The notes below the pieces were generated by a model. It searched no databases. It saw only the letters and a list, made by a program, of their open reading frames with translations, and was not told where the DNA came from. The translations under genes and the position numbers were made by a program. DNA of 64,000 nucleotides from Desulfopila aestuarii DSM 18488. GTDB lineage: Bacteria > Desulfobacterota > Desulfobulbia > Desulfobulbales > Desulfocapsaceae. This document shows, in pieces, positions 17,009 through 26,052 of the stretch (position 1 is the stretch's first letter; each line of letters begins with the position of its first letter). The stretch is from assembly GCF_900143695.1 (NCBI RefSeq), contig NZ_FRFE01000019.1, positions 1 to 64,000 of the forward strand, in the 5' to 3' direction.

Positions 17009-18112
17009 ATGGACTCACAACAACCGATAGAGACCGAAGAACGGACGATAGAGCCGCCCTTCGGTGCCAAGTATGTCTCAATAGAACGCCGCAGCAACAC
17101 CGATACGGTCTTTCTGGTGGACGATATCCCGTTCCGTTCCGCCATGCCCAGGACAACACACTGGTCAGTCGCCTGGTCCGATTTGATGATGACCATGTTT
17201 GTACTCTTTCTCTCCATGTACGTTTACAAGGCGGCTGATCAGGATTTTTTAAACAGACCTGCGCTTGAAATTATCGGCGGCGACACTACAGAGGCCCTGG
17301 AAACCGACAAATTCTCCGCTTTAAGCCCTCCTATCACGCCCATTGCCCCCGGCCTGCCGCTCATGACCGGTGGAACGGTAAAGAAGGTAGAGTCGATCAA
17401 TTTGCGGGATGTCGACATCGATTCAGCCTTTTCCTCTATCAGTGATCAAACAAGAATCGAAAAAGAGGTGGTCGAAGTTCCAGCGGACAGGGTTATTCCG
17501 CCTCAGCCTGAACCGGGTGTGACTGCAGCGTATCAGGAAAGCGAGAGTAGCCCGCAACAGCCATCCACCCCGACCGTTGCCGACTCCGAACCATTCCTGC
17601 CAATCGGGGTAGGGAAACCGGATAAAATCCAGGAAATTTACCGGCTGAGCAGATCCGCCCTTGAAAGCAATGACCTCAACAGCTTTGCGACAGTGGACTT
17701 AATTGTTGACAACACCATGCGCATCATCCTGACCGGCGACCTGCTCTTTGACACAGGCCAGGCAGTGATGACCCAGGATTCGCGGAATAAACTCGAGCAA
17801 CTGGCAACGGCCATCCAGACCACGCCATACATGATCAATGTGATTGGCCATACTGACAACGTTCCCATGTACTCCGGCCGTTACGCCAGCAACTGGGAGC
17901 TTTCCGTTGCACGCGCCAGCACCGTGGCCCGCTTTCTCATTGAAGACATGGGGATGAACCCCAACCAGTTTATCGTAAGCGGTTATGCATCGTATCGACC
18001 GTTGGTACCGAACTCTACCGCTGAAAATCGAAAATTGAACCGAAGGGTGGAAATCATCATCAGCAAACGGCTGCCCAATCCGGTTCCGGCTGACCAGCAG
18101 AACCTGCGTTAG
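17009..18112 (+). CDS. MotB/OmpA-family stator-like protein
   Basis: A 367-residue protein with one transmembrane segment near residues 53-72. This contains WSVAWSDLMM, matching the W-x-V-A-x-x-D pattern of MotB in which the Asp carries the ion. A long Pro/Glu-rich linker follows, then an OmpA-like peptidoglycan-binding domain with IGHTDNVP near residue 285 and the N-R-K-L-N-R-R-V-E tail. It should anchor a MotA partner to the cell wall and form the ion channel of a stator. The MotA-like gene follows after about 120 bases, so the order is B-A. No flagellar genes are in the window. AGGACAGG provides the ribosome site. Confidence 0.85.
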   Translation: MDSQQPIETEERTIEPPFGAKYVSIERRSNTDTVFLVDDIPFRSAMPRTTHWSVAWSDLMMTMFVLFLSMYVYKAADQDFLNRPALEIIGGDTTEALETDKFSALSPPITPIAPGLPLMTGGTVKKVESINLRDVDIDSAFSSISDQTRIEKEVVEVPADRVIPPQPEPGVTAAYQESESSPQQPSTPTVADSEPFLPIGVGKPDKIQEIYRLSRSALESNDLNSFATVDLIVDNTMRIILTGDLLFDTGQAVMTQDSRNKLEQLATAIQTTPYMINVIGHTDNVPMYSGRYASNWELSVARASTVARFLIEDMGMNPNQFIVSGYASYRPLVPNSTAENRKLNRRVEIIISKRLPNPVPADQQNLR

Positions 18113-18232
18113 CCAGTATTTCTGGCGAATTGCTAAGCGACACGTCACTGAAAAAATCTGCCGCTATCACTGCGGTAAACGCCTCCGAAAGGATCATTCC
18201 AGACGGACATCAACAAGAGGACACATCATAAT

Positions 18233-19138
18233 ATGATGCAGAAAAATATTATCGGCCTGATTCTCAGCGTAGGGATCTTTATTCTGGGGTTTATCCTGAA
18301 CGGCAACGTAGGACTCTATTTCAACATTTCTGGCATGTTGATCGTCTTCGGTGGCACCTTGGCGGCCACTCTTCTCAGCTTCAAAATAGACCAGTTGCGG
18401 ATTGTCGGCAAGGTCCTCTGGACCGGCTATAACCGTCCGATCAAGAAGGAGCCCGAGATTATCAACATCCTCATCGACCTCTCCATTCGTTCGCGGATCG
18501 AAGGTATTCTCTCCCTGCAGCAGCATGAAAACGAAACCACCGTCCTCTTTATGCGACGCGCCCTTGGTTGCCTCGTAGATGGCTACCATGCCGCCCAGAT
18601 CAGGGATATCCTCAACACCGAGATGTACTTTTTCCGTTTACGAAGAGAGGATTCCGAGCGCATTCTTCGTACTATCGCTGACTTCTTCCCGGCCTTCGGC
18701 ATCATCGGTTCGGTGGTCGGTTTGATCACCATGCTCGGCGGCATCGGCGACACCTCAGTGATCCTGAAGGCGATCCCCATCGCTCTAACCTCAACCCTCT
18801 ACGGTCTGATCTTTGCCAATTTCTTTTTTCTGCCCTTTGCCGCCAATCTCAAAGAGAGAACCAATCAGGAACTGCTGTTACAAAAGATCATCATGGAAGG
18901 TGTAATCGCTATCGATTCGGAGATGAATCCGATCATCCTCAAGACCAAGCTTGAGGCCTTTCTCACCCCCTCCGACCGCGAGACAAAACTGGTCAGTTAC
19001 CAGAAACTGCGGGAGAGATTCAAAATTGAGCAGCGGGAGTTAAAAGAACAGCAGGAGCAGCCCCAACATATGCGCACACGAGAAGAAGCCCACGACCTGG
19101 AAGAAGAGGAGGAAACGGGCCCGGCTGTTGACGTTTAA
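18233..19138 (+). CDS. MotA/PomA-family stator-like protein
   Basis: A 301-residue membrane protein with four predicted hydrophobic segments. The two N-terminal ones are in IIGLILSVGIFILGF and ISGMLIVFGGTLAAT. The two C-terminal ones are in FPAFGIIGSVVGLITML and SLTSTLYGLIFANF-like sequence. The last two match the PomA channel pattern closely, including the conserved Pro-rich entry. It should form the ion-conducting ring around the MotB-like subunit and drive a rotor or gliding/secretion machine. Adjacent ATG codons at 18233 and 18236 are both possible after AAGAGG. The C-terminus is unusually Glu-rich and charged. Confidence 0.88.
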   Translation: MMQKNIIGLILSVGIFILGFILNGNVGLYFNISGMLIVFGGTLAATLLSFKIDQLRIVGKVLWTGYNRPIKKEPEIINILIDLSIRSRIEGILSLQQHENETTVLFMRRALGCLVDGYHAAQIRDILNTEMYFFRLRREDSERILRTIADFFPAFGIIGSVVGLITMLGGIGDTSVILKAIPIALTSTLYGLIFANFFFLPFAANLKERTNQELLLQKIIMEGVIAIDSEMNPIILKTKLEAFLTPSDRETKLVSYQKLRERFKIEQRELKEQQEQPQHMRTREEAHDLEEEEETGPAVDV

Positions 19139-19166
19139 GGTTCAGGTATTCTTCAGGGAAAACCTG

Positions 19167-20351
19167 CTAGGCTGTGTGATTCCGAAGCGCCCTCTTCAAC
19201 AGGATGTAACCCAGCCCCCCTGAAAGCACTGAACCCAGGATGACGCCCAACCGCTCATCGAAGATCAGGTCCACATCAGCCTGCCCAAATGCGAGGGTGG
19301 CTATAAAAAAGCTCATGGTGAAACCTACCCCGCACAAGGTTGATACCCCGTAGAGGGATAAGAAGTTCATCCCGTCCGGCAATCTGGCAAGACCAACCTT
19401 GATAGCCGCCCAGCAGATGACAAAAATACCAATCGGCTTACCCACAAACAGCCCCAGCATAATCCCCATCGGCACTGGATGCAGAAACTGCTCAAATTCC
19501 ATCCCGGCAACACTGACACCCGCATTGGCAAAGGCAAAAATCGGCAGCACCATAAAGGCCACCACCGGATGCAGATCATGTTCGAGATCTTTTAAGGGCG
19601 AGAAGTTTTCATCACTCTTTGATCGCAGAGGAATGAACATCGCCATGATCACCCCCGCCAGGGTCGCATGCACGCCAGACTTCAGCATTGCCACCCACAT
19701 GATAATACCAATAAAAATATAGGCGCTTTTCGACTCGACACCACGACGGTTCATCACCAACAGTACCGGCAAGCAGGCGAGCACCACGATAAGCGCAGTG
19801 ATTGACAGATCGGCAGTATAGAAAAGAGCGATAATCACAATCGCCCCCATATCGTCAAAGATGGCTAACGAGGTGAGAAAGATCTTGAGCGATAACGGCA
19901 CTCTCGGACCAAGCAACGCCAAAATACCCAGGGCAAAGGCAATATCGGTGGCCGCAGGAATAGCCCAGCCCTTCAACGCCAGCGAATCCCCGAGATTAAA
20001 CAACACATAAACCAGTGACGGGATAGCCATTCCACCGATTGCACCGACCCCGGGCAGAACGATCTTGCGGATGTCCGACAGCTCGCCCTCAACAATTTCC
20101 CTTTTCAGCTCAAGGCCTACCAGAAAAAAGAAGACTGCCATCAGCCCGTCATTGATCCAGAGCAAAAGCGGCTTGGCAATCTGCAGTGCACCGACACGTA
20201 CCTCCACCGGCATGTTGAGCAGCTGATCATACAACGGTTGTAACGGTGAATTATCCGCCATCACTGCCGCTAAGGCCGCCAGCATAAGACAGATACCACC
20301 TGCGGATTCCATTTGGAAAAAACGGGAAATGGACGTTTGTTTGACCTGCAT
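19167..20351 (-). CDS. nhaA: Na+/H+ antiporter NhaA
   Basis: Exchanges internal Na+ or Li+ for external protons across the inner membrane, keeping sodium low at alkaline pH. The 394-residue length fits. The ion-binding pair Asp-Asp is present in [12 protein letters not shown] (about residue 153), and the preceding [10 protein letters not shown] and the later [14 protein letters not shown] are typical. ATG 20351 is chosen because GAGGTG precedes it; the frame extends 13 codons further. It is convergent with the stator pair, only 28 bases apart. Confidence 0.95.
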   Translation of the reverse strand: MQVKQTSISRFFQMESAGGICLMLAALAAVMADNSPLQPLYDQLLNMPVEVRVGALQIAKPLLLWINDGLMAVFFFLVGLELKREIVEGELSDIRKIVLPGVGAIGGMAIPSLVYVLFNLGDSLALKGWAIPAATDIAFALGILALLGPRVPLSLKIFLTSLAIFDDMGAIVIIALFYTADLSITALIVVLACLPVLLVMNRRGVESKSAYIFIGIIMWVAMLKSGVHATLAGVIMAMFIPLRSKSDENFSPLKDLEHDLHPVVAFMVLPIFAFANAGVSVAGMEFEQFLHPVPMGIMLGLFVGKPIGIFVICWAAIKVGLARLPDGMNFLSLYGVSTLCGVGFTMSFFIATLAFGQADVDLIFDERLGVILGSVLSGGLGYILLKRALRNHTA

Positions 20352-20847
20352 TCCAGCACCTCGTAGTATATTGAGCGGTTCAAACCGCATCTTTTTTCGA
20401 ATTTGTCAGGACTAGGACATTGAAAGCGAATGTATCTTGCTCATTAGCATAGATATTTAACTAACTCAAGGCAACCAGAACAATAAGGCAGCTACCGTCG
20501 TATTTTTTGAAATGAGGAGTCCCAGTGGTGATACCAAGAGATCATCGGCAAACATTCACACCGACCTTACGAGACAGATAAAAATAGTTTTGCCAGTTAA
20601 CAATAATCAATGCACCTCAACGCTGAATGGCTGACTCTTACAGCTTTTGAGATTGAAAACAATTTTTACCGTGAAATTCAACCATCAGCTACAAGATCGA
20701 TATTGTTATTGAATTCAGCATATTAAAGAAACCTCCCCTCTCTTCCAACTATCCCTCTTTCCTGTGCAAAAATGGTTCGGGTATGCTAAAACAATTCTGA
20801 AATTCAATAAAGTCATAAAATACCATTTATCTCAGCCAGAGAACTGT
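20352..20847. other. AT-rich divergent intergenic region
   Basis: Nearly 500 bases between nhaA and the pentapeptide lipoprotein gene. The base composition is clearly AT-richer than the flanks. I see no gene; both promoters must lie here but no hexamer pair stands out. Confidence 0.45.
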
Positions 20848-21762
20848 ATGAATATTCATAAAAATCGAATCGTTACAACTGCTATGGCGGCAATACTTGC
20901 TGCAATTCCCGGATGCGGGATCAACAGTCTGGATCAGATGCCTCAAGCCGGGCAAAACACCTTGAGCGCAAAGTCACTCCATTCGCTCCTAGCTGGCCAA
21001 AACCTGCACTTAACCTCGATTGATTTCGACGCCCAGGTACTCTTCAAAGAGAACCAGAAACTTGCGGCCAGGAACCGTGGCGGTGAAACGGACACGGGCA
21101 AGTGGGACATCACTTCCGACGACATGGTCTGTCTTGATTTCGACACGTGGCATTTCGGTGATATGCGATGCTACTCCGTTGCTCAATATCCAGGTGGCAA
21201 AGGTTACATCTTTTTCACCGAGAATGGCGCCAGAGCCTATTCAGTAGAAGTCCTCGACACCATCCCGGCTGCACTTATCTCACTTGGAGCCGGCAAAAAA
21301 CGAACATCATACCTCAAAGAGCAAAATAAGACGGTTGCCGCGCCAGCCACCCGGGAAATCGCGCCGGAGGTGACAGTACCCGAGCCACCGCCAGCTCCGG
21401 AACCGAGTCCTGAGGAGATGAAGCGTATTATGATCACCACCGCCAGGAACTGTCCGGCCTGCAATTTTGCCGGCGTCGACCTCCGCGGGGCGGAACTGGT
21501 CGGCGCCAATCTTGCGGGGGCCAATCTCGCAGGAGCTGACCTTACCGGCGCCAATCTGCGACGAGCCGATCTCTCGGGCGCCAACCTGCAGAACGCCAAA
21601 CTACGAGTCACCAACCTCCCCGGGGCCAATCTCACAGGTTGCGACCTCACACAGGCTGATTTCAGTGGCGCCAACCTCATTAAAGCAAATCTTTCCGGCT
21701 CTGCCACTCAAGGTGCTCTCTTTACAGATGCACTCATGGAAGGAACAAAAGGAATTAAGTAA
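20848..21762 (+). CDS. Putative lipoprotein with C-terminal pentapeptide repeats
   Basis: The 304-residue product starts with a short basic segment and a hydrophobic stretch ending A-I-P-G-C-G. This is lipoprotein-like, although Pro at -2 is unusual for a lipobox. A middle domain of about 100 residues (GKWDITSDDMVCLDFDTWHFGDMRCYSV) has a W...C...W...C pattern that I do not assign. Residues from about 215 on are pentapeptide repeats of the A(N/D)LxG type, about 14 units, which should form a right-handed quadrilateral beta helix. The function is unknown. The frame is open upstream to 20764. Its stop is five bases before dnaE, so the two are probably co-transcribed. Confidence 0.75.
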   Translation: MNIHKNRIVTTAMAAILAAIPGCGINSLDQMPQAGQNTLSAKSLHSLLAGQNLHLTSIDFDAQVLFKENQKLAARNRGGETDTGKWDITSDDMVCLDFDTWHFGDMRCYSVAQYPGGKGYIFFTENGARAYSVEVLDTIPAALISLGAGKKRTSYLKEQNKTVAAPATREIAPEVTVPEPPPAPEPSPEEMKRIMITTARNCPACNFAGVDLRGAELVGANLAGANLAGADLTGANLRRADLSGANLQNAKLRVTNLPGANLTGCDLTQADFSGANLIKANLSGSATQGALFTDALMEGTKGIK

Positions 21763-21767
21763 CGCGT

Positions 21768-24700
21768 ATGTCTGCAGGTTTTACTCATCTTCACGTCCAC
21801 ACCCAGTATAGTCTTTTAGATGGCGCCATCCGTCTCCCCGACCTGTTCAAGAAGTGCAAGGAATACGGGATGGAGAGCGTCGCCATCACTGACCACGGCG
21901 CTATGTTCGGCGCACTGGAATTTTATACCAAGGCCAAAAAATCAGATATCAAGCCTATTGTCGGCTGCGAACTCTATATCGCTCCAGCAGATCGTCGGGA
22001 AAAAGGCCAGGTCGACGGCCAGATCGCCTACCATATCGTCTTGTTGGCAATGAACATTACCGGCTACCAGAACCTGATGAAGCTGGCGAGTATCGCTCAG
22101 CACGAGGGTTTCTACTACAAGCCGCGTATCGACATGGAGACCCTCATCGAGCATAACGAGGGCATTATCGCCCTCACCGCCTGTCTCCATGGCCAGGTTC
22201 CGTATCTCATCGGCAAAAAGGACATGGACGGTGCCCGGGCCAAGACCCGTGAGCTGCTCGATATCTTCGGTGACCGGCTCTATTTCGAAATCCAGGAAAA
22301 CGGCATTCCGGAACAGACCCCAGTCAACAAAGGATTGATGAAACTCGCTAAGGAGTTCGGCATCAAACTCGTTGCCACCAATGATTGCCACTACCTGAAC
22401 CGCGAAGAAGCGCATGCCCATGAGGTGTTGCTCTGTATCCAGACCGGCAAGACTATCAACGACCCCAAACGATTCCGTTTCTCCACTGACGAGTTCTATT
22501 TCAAATCGCCGGACGAGATGAAGAAGGCCTTCGCCTACTGCCCGGAAGCCATTGCCAACACTCAGGAAGTGGCGGATCGCTGCAACCTTGAGATAGATTT
22601 CGGCAACTACTATTTCCCCGACTTTCCTGTCGTGGAAGGGGAAACCCTCGATTCGATGTTCACCAAAGCCTGCCAGGTGGGGCTGAAAAAGCGCTTTGCC
22701 AAGATGCGTGAACTGGGAAAACTCACCCCTGAAATCGAAAAGCAGTATCGGGAACGGCTCGATGTGGAGATGGATGTCATTATCACCATGGGTTTTCCCG
22801 GCTATTTCCTGATCGTTGCTGACTTCATCAACTGGGCACTGGACCAGGGTATCCCTGTCGGCCCTGGCCGTGGCTCCGGTGCGGGCAGCCTTGCGGCCTA
22901 TTGCATGGGTATCACCAACCTCGACCCCATCCCCCATGGGCTCATCTTCGAACGTTTTTTGAACATCGAACGAAAATCGATGCCCGACTTCGATATCGAC
23001 TTCTGCATGGACCGCCGCGGCGAAGTCATCGATTACGTCCGTAAAAAATACGGCGGAGCGAAGTACGTGGCCCAGATTGTTACCTACGGGACAATGAAGG
23101 CACGTGGTGTTATCCGCGATGTGGGCCGCGCACTCGACATACCTTTTTCCGAGGTGGACAAAATCGCCAAGCTGGTACCAGAACAGCTGAAGATGACCAT
23201 CAAAAAGGCGCTGGATGAAGAGCCTCGTCTGCAGGAGGCGGCCAACCGCGATCCCCGGATACAGGAGCTGATCACTGTATCGAAAACGCTTGAGGGCCTC
23301 GCTCGTCATACCGGGACCCATGCCGCCGGCGTGGTCGTTTCGCCCGGGCCGATGACCCAGTATCTGCCCACTTGCCGAGGTACCAACGAGGAGACAGTCA
23401 CTCAGTATGACATGAAGCATACCGAGATGACCGGACTCATCAAGTTCGACTTTCTTGGCCTGAAGACCCTTACCGTCATCGATAAAGCGGTCAAGCACGT
23501 CAAGTCGGATATCGGTATCGAGCTCGATATTGATACCATCCCACTGGACGACTCCAAGACCTTCAAGCTGCTTTGCGACGGCGATGCCCTTGGTATCTTT
23601 CAGCTGGAGAGTTCAGGTATGCGCGAGCTGCTGGTGAAGATGGCACCCGAGCAGTTCAGTGACCTTGTTGCCCTGGTCGCCCTCTACCGGCCCGGACCGC
23701 TTGACTCGGGCATGGTCGACGACTTCGTCGAGACCAAGCACGGCCGGGCCACCGCCAACTATCCGCTGCCACAGATCAAGCCTGTACTGGAAGAGACCTA
23801 CGGGGTTATCGTCTACCAGGAGCAGGTCATGAAAATCGCTAACATCCTGGCCAATTACTCGCTGGGCGACGCCGACATCCTGCGCCGGGCCATGGGCAAG
23901 AAGATTCCCGAGGTCATGGACGAGGAGAAGGTCAAGTTCATGAAGGGGGCGCGGGAAAACAAGATCGACGAAAAGAAGGCCGAGTATATCTTCGACCTGA
24001 TGGCCAAGTTCGCCGGCTACGGCTTCAATAAGTCGCACTCGGCCGCCTACGCCCTGGTCTCCTACCAGACCGCCTACCTGAAGGCCCACTATCCTGCCCA
24101 GTTTATGGCAGCCCTCCTCTCCTGTGATATGACCAACACCGACAAGGTGGTGATGTATATCAATGAGTGCAGGGAGCATGACATTGAGGTGTTGCCGCCG
24201 GATATCAATGAGAGCTTCAAGGACTTCACGGTTGTGAACGACCGCATCCGGTTTGGTCTGGCAGCTGTGAAGAATGTTGGCGAATCGGCGCTCGATTCCA
24301 TTATTGAGGAGAGGGAACAAAACGGCAAGTACAGCTCGCTATCCAACTTCTGCAACCGGGTGGACTCCCGCCGGGTCAATTCACGGGTTATCGAGGCACT
24401 GATCAAATCGGGGTCAATGGACTCCATGGGATGCAAGCGTTCACAGTACATGGCGGTGCTCGACAAGGCCATGGAACAGGCCAAGGCGGTACAGCGCGAT
24501 CTGCAGAGCGGCCAGATGTCGCTATTTGCCGTGGCGCCGGAGACTGAGCAAAAGGCGGAGATCAACGAGATCCTGATGCCGGATATCGACGAATGGGATG
24601 AACGCACCCGCCTTGCCCGGGAGAAAGAGACCGTCGGTTTCTACATCACCGGCCATCCTCTGGACGATGCCATGCCCGAGATCAAAACCATCACCGACAG

Positions 24701-25319
24701 CGATATCCATAATCTTGCTGAATGGGGGGATGAACAGCCGGTCCGCTTTGGCGGGTTAATCCGCAGCTGCAAGTACCATAAGAGCAAAAAAGGCGACCCC
24801 ATGGCCTTTCTTACCGTCGAGGACATTCTCGAAGCAGTCGAGGTGGTGGTCTTCCCGAGTGCTTACACCCAGTGCGAACATATCCTTTCCTCCACTGACC
24901 CGGTGATTGTCTGCGGCACCGTCCAGCAGGATGAACGGGGCCCGAAGATCATCGCCGAAACCATCGACAGCTTGCCGGAAGCGCGTGAGAAATATACCGA
25001 GAAGGTCAAGGTTCGGCTTGATTCGGACAAGATCAGCAGAAAGCAGATTGAAGCAGTAAAGAAGACCCTCTACCAGTTTCACGGCTCCTGCCCGTTACTA
25101 CTCACCCTCCACTATCCGGGAAGAGGCGAGGTCGATATAGAAGTGACCAAAGATCTCACTATCCGGCCTTGCCGCGAACTGAGCGACCGACTCTATGAGA
25201 TCCTCAATTACAATGCAGTATCATTTAGCAAAAAAGCTGTTTTTATTGCTCCACGCAAGAAAAAATGGGGCAACGGCAACGGTAATGGTAATGGCGGGAA
25301 CGACAACGGCAGTAATTGA
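21768..25319 (+). CDS. dnaE: DNA polymerase III alpha subunit
   Basis: Replicative polymerase. At 1,183 residues it matches the DnaE1 class. An N-terminal PHP domain is visible (FTHLHVHTQYSLLDGA). The C-family catalytic acids are in PDFDIDFCMDRRGEV near residue 405. The palm PGRGSGAGSLAAYC is near 365, the tandem HhH region near 850, and an OB-fold (VRFGGLIRSCKYH) near 1,000. The start ATG 21768 is preceded by AAGGAATTAAG from the end of the lipoprotein gene. The last dozen residues are a low-complexity Asn/Gly tail encoded by short imperfect GGCAAC/GGTAAT repeats. A terminator follows. Confidence 0.97.
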   Translation: MSAGFTHLHVHTQYSLLDGAIRLPDLFKKCKEYGMESVAITDHGAMFGALEFYTKAKKSDIKPIVGCELYIAPADRREKGQVDGQIAYHIVLLAMNITGYQNLMKLASIAQHEGFYYKPRIDMETLIEHNEGIIALTACLHGQVPYLIGKKDMDGARAKTRELLDIFGDRLYFEIQENGIPEQTPVNKGLMKLAKEFGIKLVATNDCHYLNREEAHAHEVLLCIQTGKTINDPKRFRFSTDEFYFKSPDEMKKAFAYCPEAIANTQEVADRCNLEIDFGNYYFPDFPVVEGETLDSMFTKACQVGLKKRFAKMRELGKLTPEIEKQYRERLDVEMDVIITMGFPGYFLIVADFINWALDQGIPVGPGRGSGAGSLAAYCMGITNLDPIPHGLIFERFLNIERKSMPDFDIDFCMDRRGEVIDYVRKKYGGAKYVAQIVTYGTMKARGVIRDVGRALDIPFSEVDKIAKLVPEQLKMTIKKALDEEPRLQEAANRDPRIQELITVSKTLEGLARHTGTHAAGVVVSPGPMTQYLPTCRGTNEETVTQYDMKHTEMTGLIKFDFLGLKTLTVIDKAVKHVKSDIGIELDIDTIPLDDSKTFKLLCDGDALGIFQLESSGMRELLVKMAPEQFSDLVALVALYRPGPLDSGMVDDFVETKHGRATANYPLPQIKPVLEETYGVIVYQEQVMKIANILANYSLGDADILRRAMGKKIPEVMDEEKVKFMKGARENKIDEKKAEYIFDLMAKFAGYGFNKSHSAAYALVSYQTAYLKAHYPAQFMAALLSCDMTNTDKVVMYINECREHDIEVLPPDINESFKDFTVVNDRIRFGLAAVKNVGESALDSIIEEREQNGKYSSLSNFCNRVDSRRVNSRVIEALIKSGSMDSMGCKRSQYMAVLDKAMEQAKAVQRDLQSGQMSLFAVAPETEQKAEINEILMPDIDEWDERTRLAREKETVGFYITGHPLDDAMPEIKTITDSDIHNLAEWGDEQPVRFGGLIRSCKYHKSKKGDPMAFLTVEDILEAVEVVVFPSAYTQCEHILSSTDPVIVCGTVQQDERGPKIIAETIDSLPEAREKYTEKVKVRLDSDKISRKQIEAVKKTLYQFHGSCPLLLTLHYPGRGEVDIEVTKDLTIRPCRELSDRLYEILNYNAVSFSKKAVFIAPRKKKWGNGNGNGNGGNDNGSN

Positions 25320-25345
25320 AACCAAGGCGCAGAAACCGTTGGGTG

Positions 25346-25384
25346 AAAAAAGGTCAGTCCGGATTATGCCGGACTGACCTTTTT
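25346..25384. terminator. Bidirectional terminator between dnaE and the convergent operon
   Basis: Stem AGGTCAGTCCGG/CCGGACTGACCT (12 bp) with a 6-base loop. It is flanked by A6 on the left and TTTT on the right, so it works for dnaE (+) and for the xerC-hslVU operon (-). Confidence 0.85.
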
Positions 25385-25433
25385 AATTTTTACAGCATTT
25401 AGTCCTTCCCCTTAATTGCTCGGAAGTATCTTA

Positions 25434-26039
25434 TCAATGCAACGGCCGTTGACCGAAGCTGAGTCCGCACTCCGGGCAGGTAGCATCGTCGCCGGGGGTA
25501 AACGCTGAACCACAGGCCGGACAGACTGTACTCAGTGCATTTTCATCAAAAACCGCATCGGCAGTACTAAGATCGTGGCTGGAGATGCCGGTCGAGCGGA
25601 GATACTCCTCTTCGAGAATCTGCTGGGCATGCTTGGCATCAGCTAATCTGACCTCCAACTGGAGGTCGGGGCCGCCTCAGCCTTTACGGCAATCGCCCTC
25701 TTGACCGGTAAGAAGCGCAGGAATCCGTTCTTTGGCAAGGAGCAACTGATAGGGTTTGAGGTCCCGCAGTTTGCCGCCCTTGATGGCCACCCGCGGCTCC
25801 TCCGGACCGATCTCCATGGAACGGCTGAAAAAAGCCTCTGTTTTCTCTTTGGCCTGTGAAAGCTTCTCCGTTCCAGAGATCAACGCGATGTTGCATCCGG
25901 CGCAGGTTGTGATATCTGCCCGGTACTCGTCACCGCAGGAAGGACAGTAACACATTTCCGGATCGATACCCAGCTGCTCCGCCACCGGATCTTTTTTCCT
26001 GCCTGTATTTTTGCCCAGGCCAAACAGTTTTCTCAGCAT
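25434..26039 (-). CDS. Candidate selenoprotein: zinc-ribbon / DUF2007-like / zinc-ribbon protein with in-frame TGA
   Basis: One frame runs 201 codons if TGA (complement of 25677-25679) is read through. Residues 31-50 form a zinc ribbon (CPSC...CAGC). Residues 88-150 resemble the DUF2007 ferredoxin-like fold (LLLAKERIPALL...LQLEVRLADAKHAQQIL). Residues about 165-190 form a second zinc ribbon (CPACG...CPECG). The TGA is codon 121 in the context C-R-K-G-TGA-G-G-P, giving a C-x3-U pair if it encodes selenocysteine. Nine bases after the TGA a hairpin GACCTCC-AGTT-GGAGGTC begins. Its loop starts 16 bases after the TGA and has G at its second place, which fits the bacterial SECIS pattern. The alternative is a nonsense mutation of a Cys codon. 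The gene follows hslU by 13 bases, with GAGG before ATG 26039. Confidence 0.65.
25658..25676 (-). promoter_or_regulatory. SECIS-like hairpin directly after in-frame TGA
   Basis: On the - strand the nine bases GGCGGCCCC follow the TGA. Then comes a perfect 7-bp stem GACCTCC/GGAGGTC closed by AGTT (complement of 25650-25667). Stem length, distance from TGA to loop (16 bases) and a G within the first two loop bases meet the published bacterial SECIS rules as I remember them. Confidence 0.5.
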
Positions 26040-26052
26040 GTATCAAAAACCT

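Noticed and set aside
25434-25658. A separate 74-residue zinc-ribbon gene starting at TTG
   Set aside because: Its TTG lies inside the SECIS-like hairpin, it has no ribosome site, and its frame is continuous with the upstream gene across the TGA.
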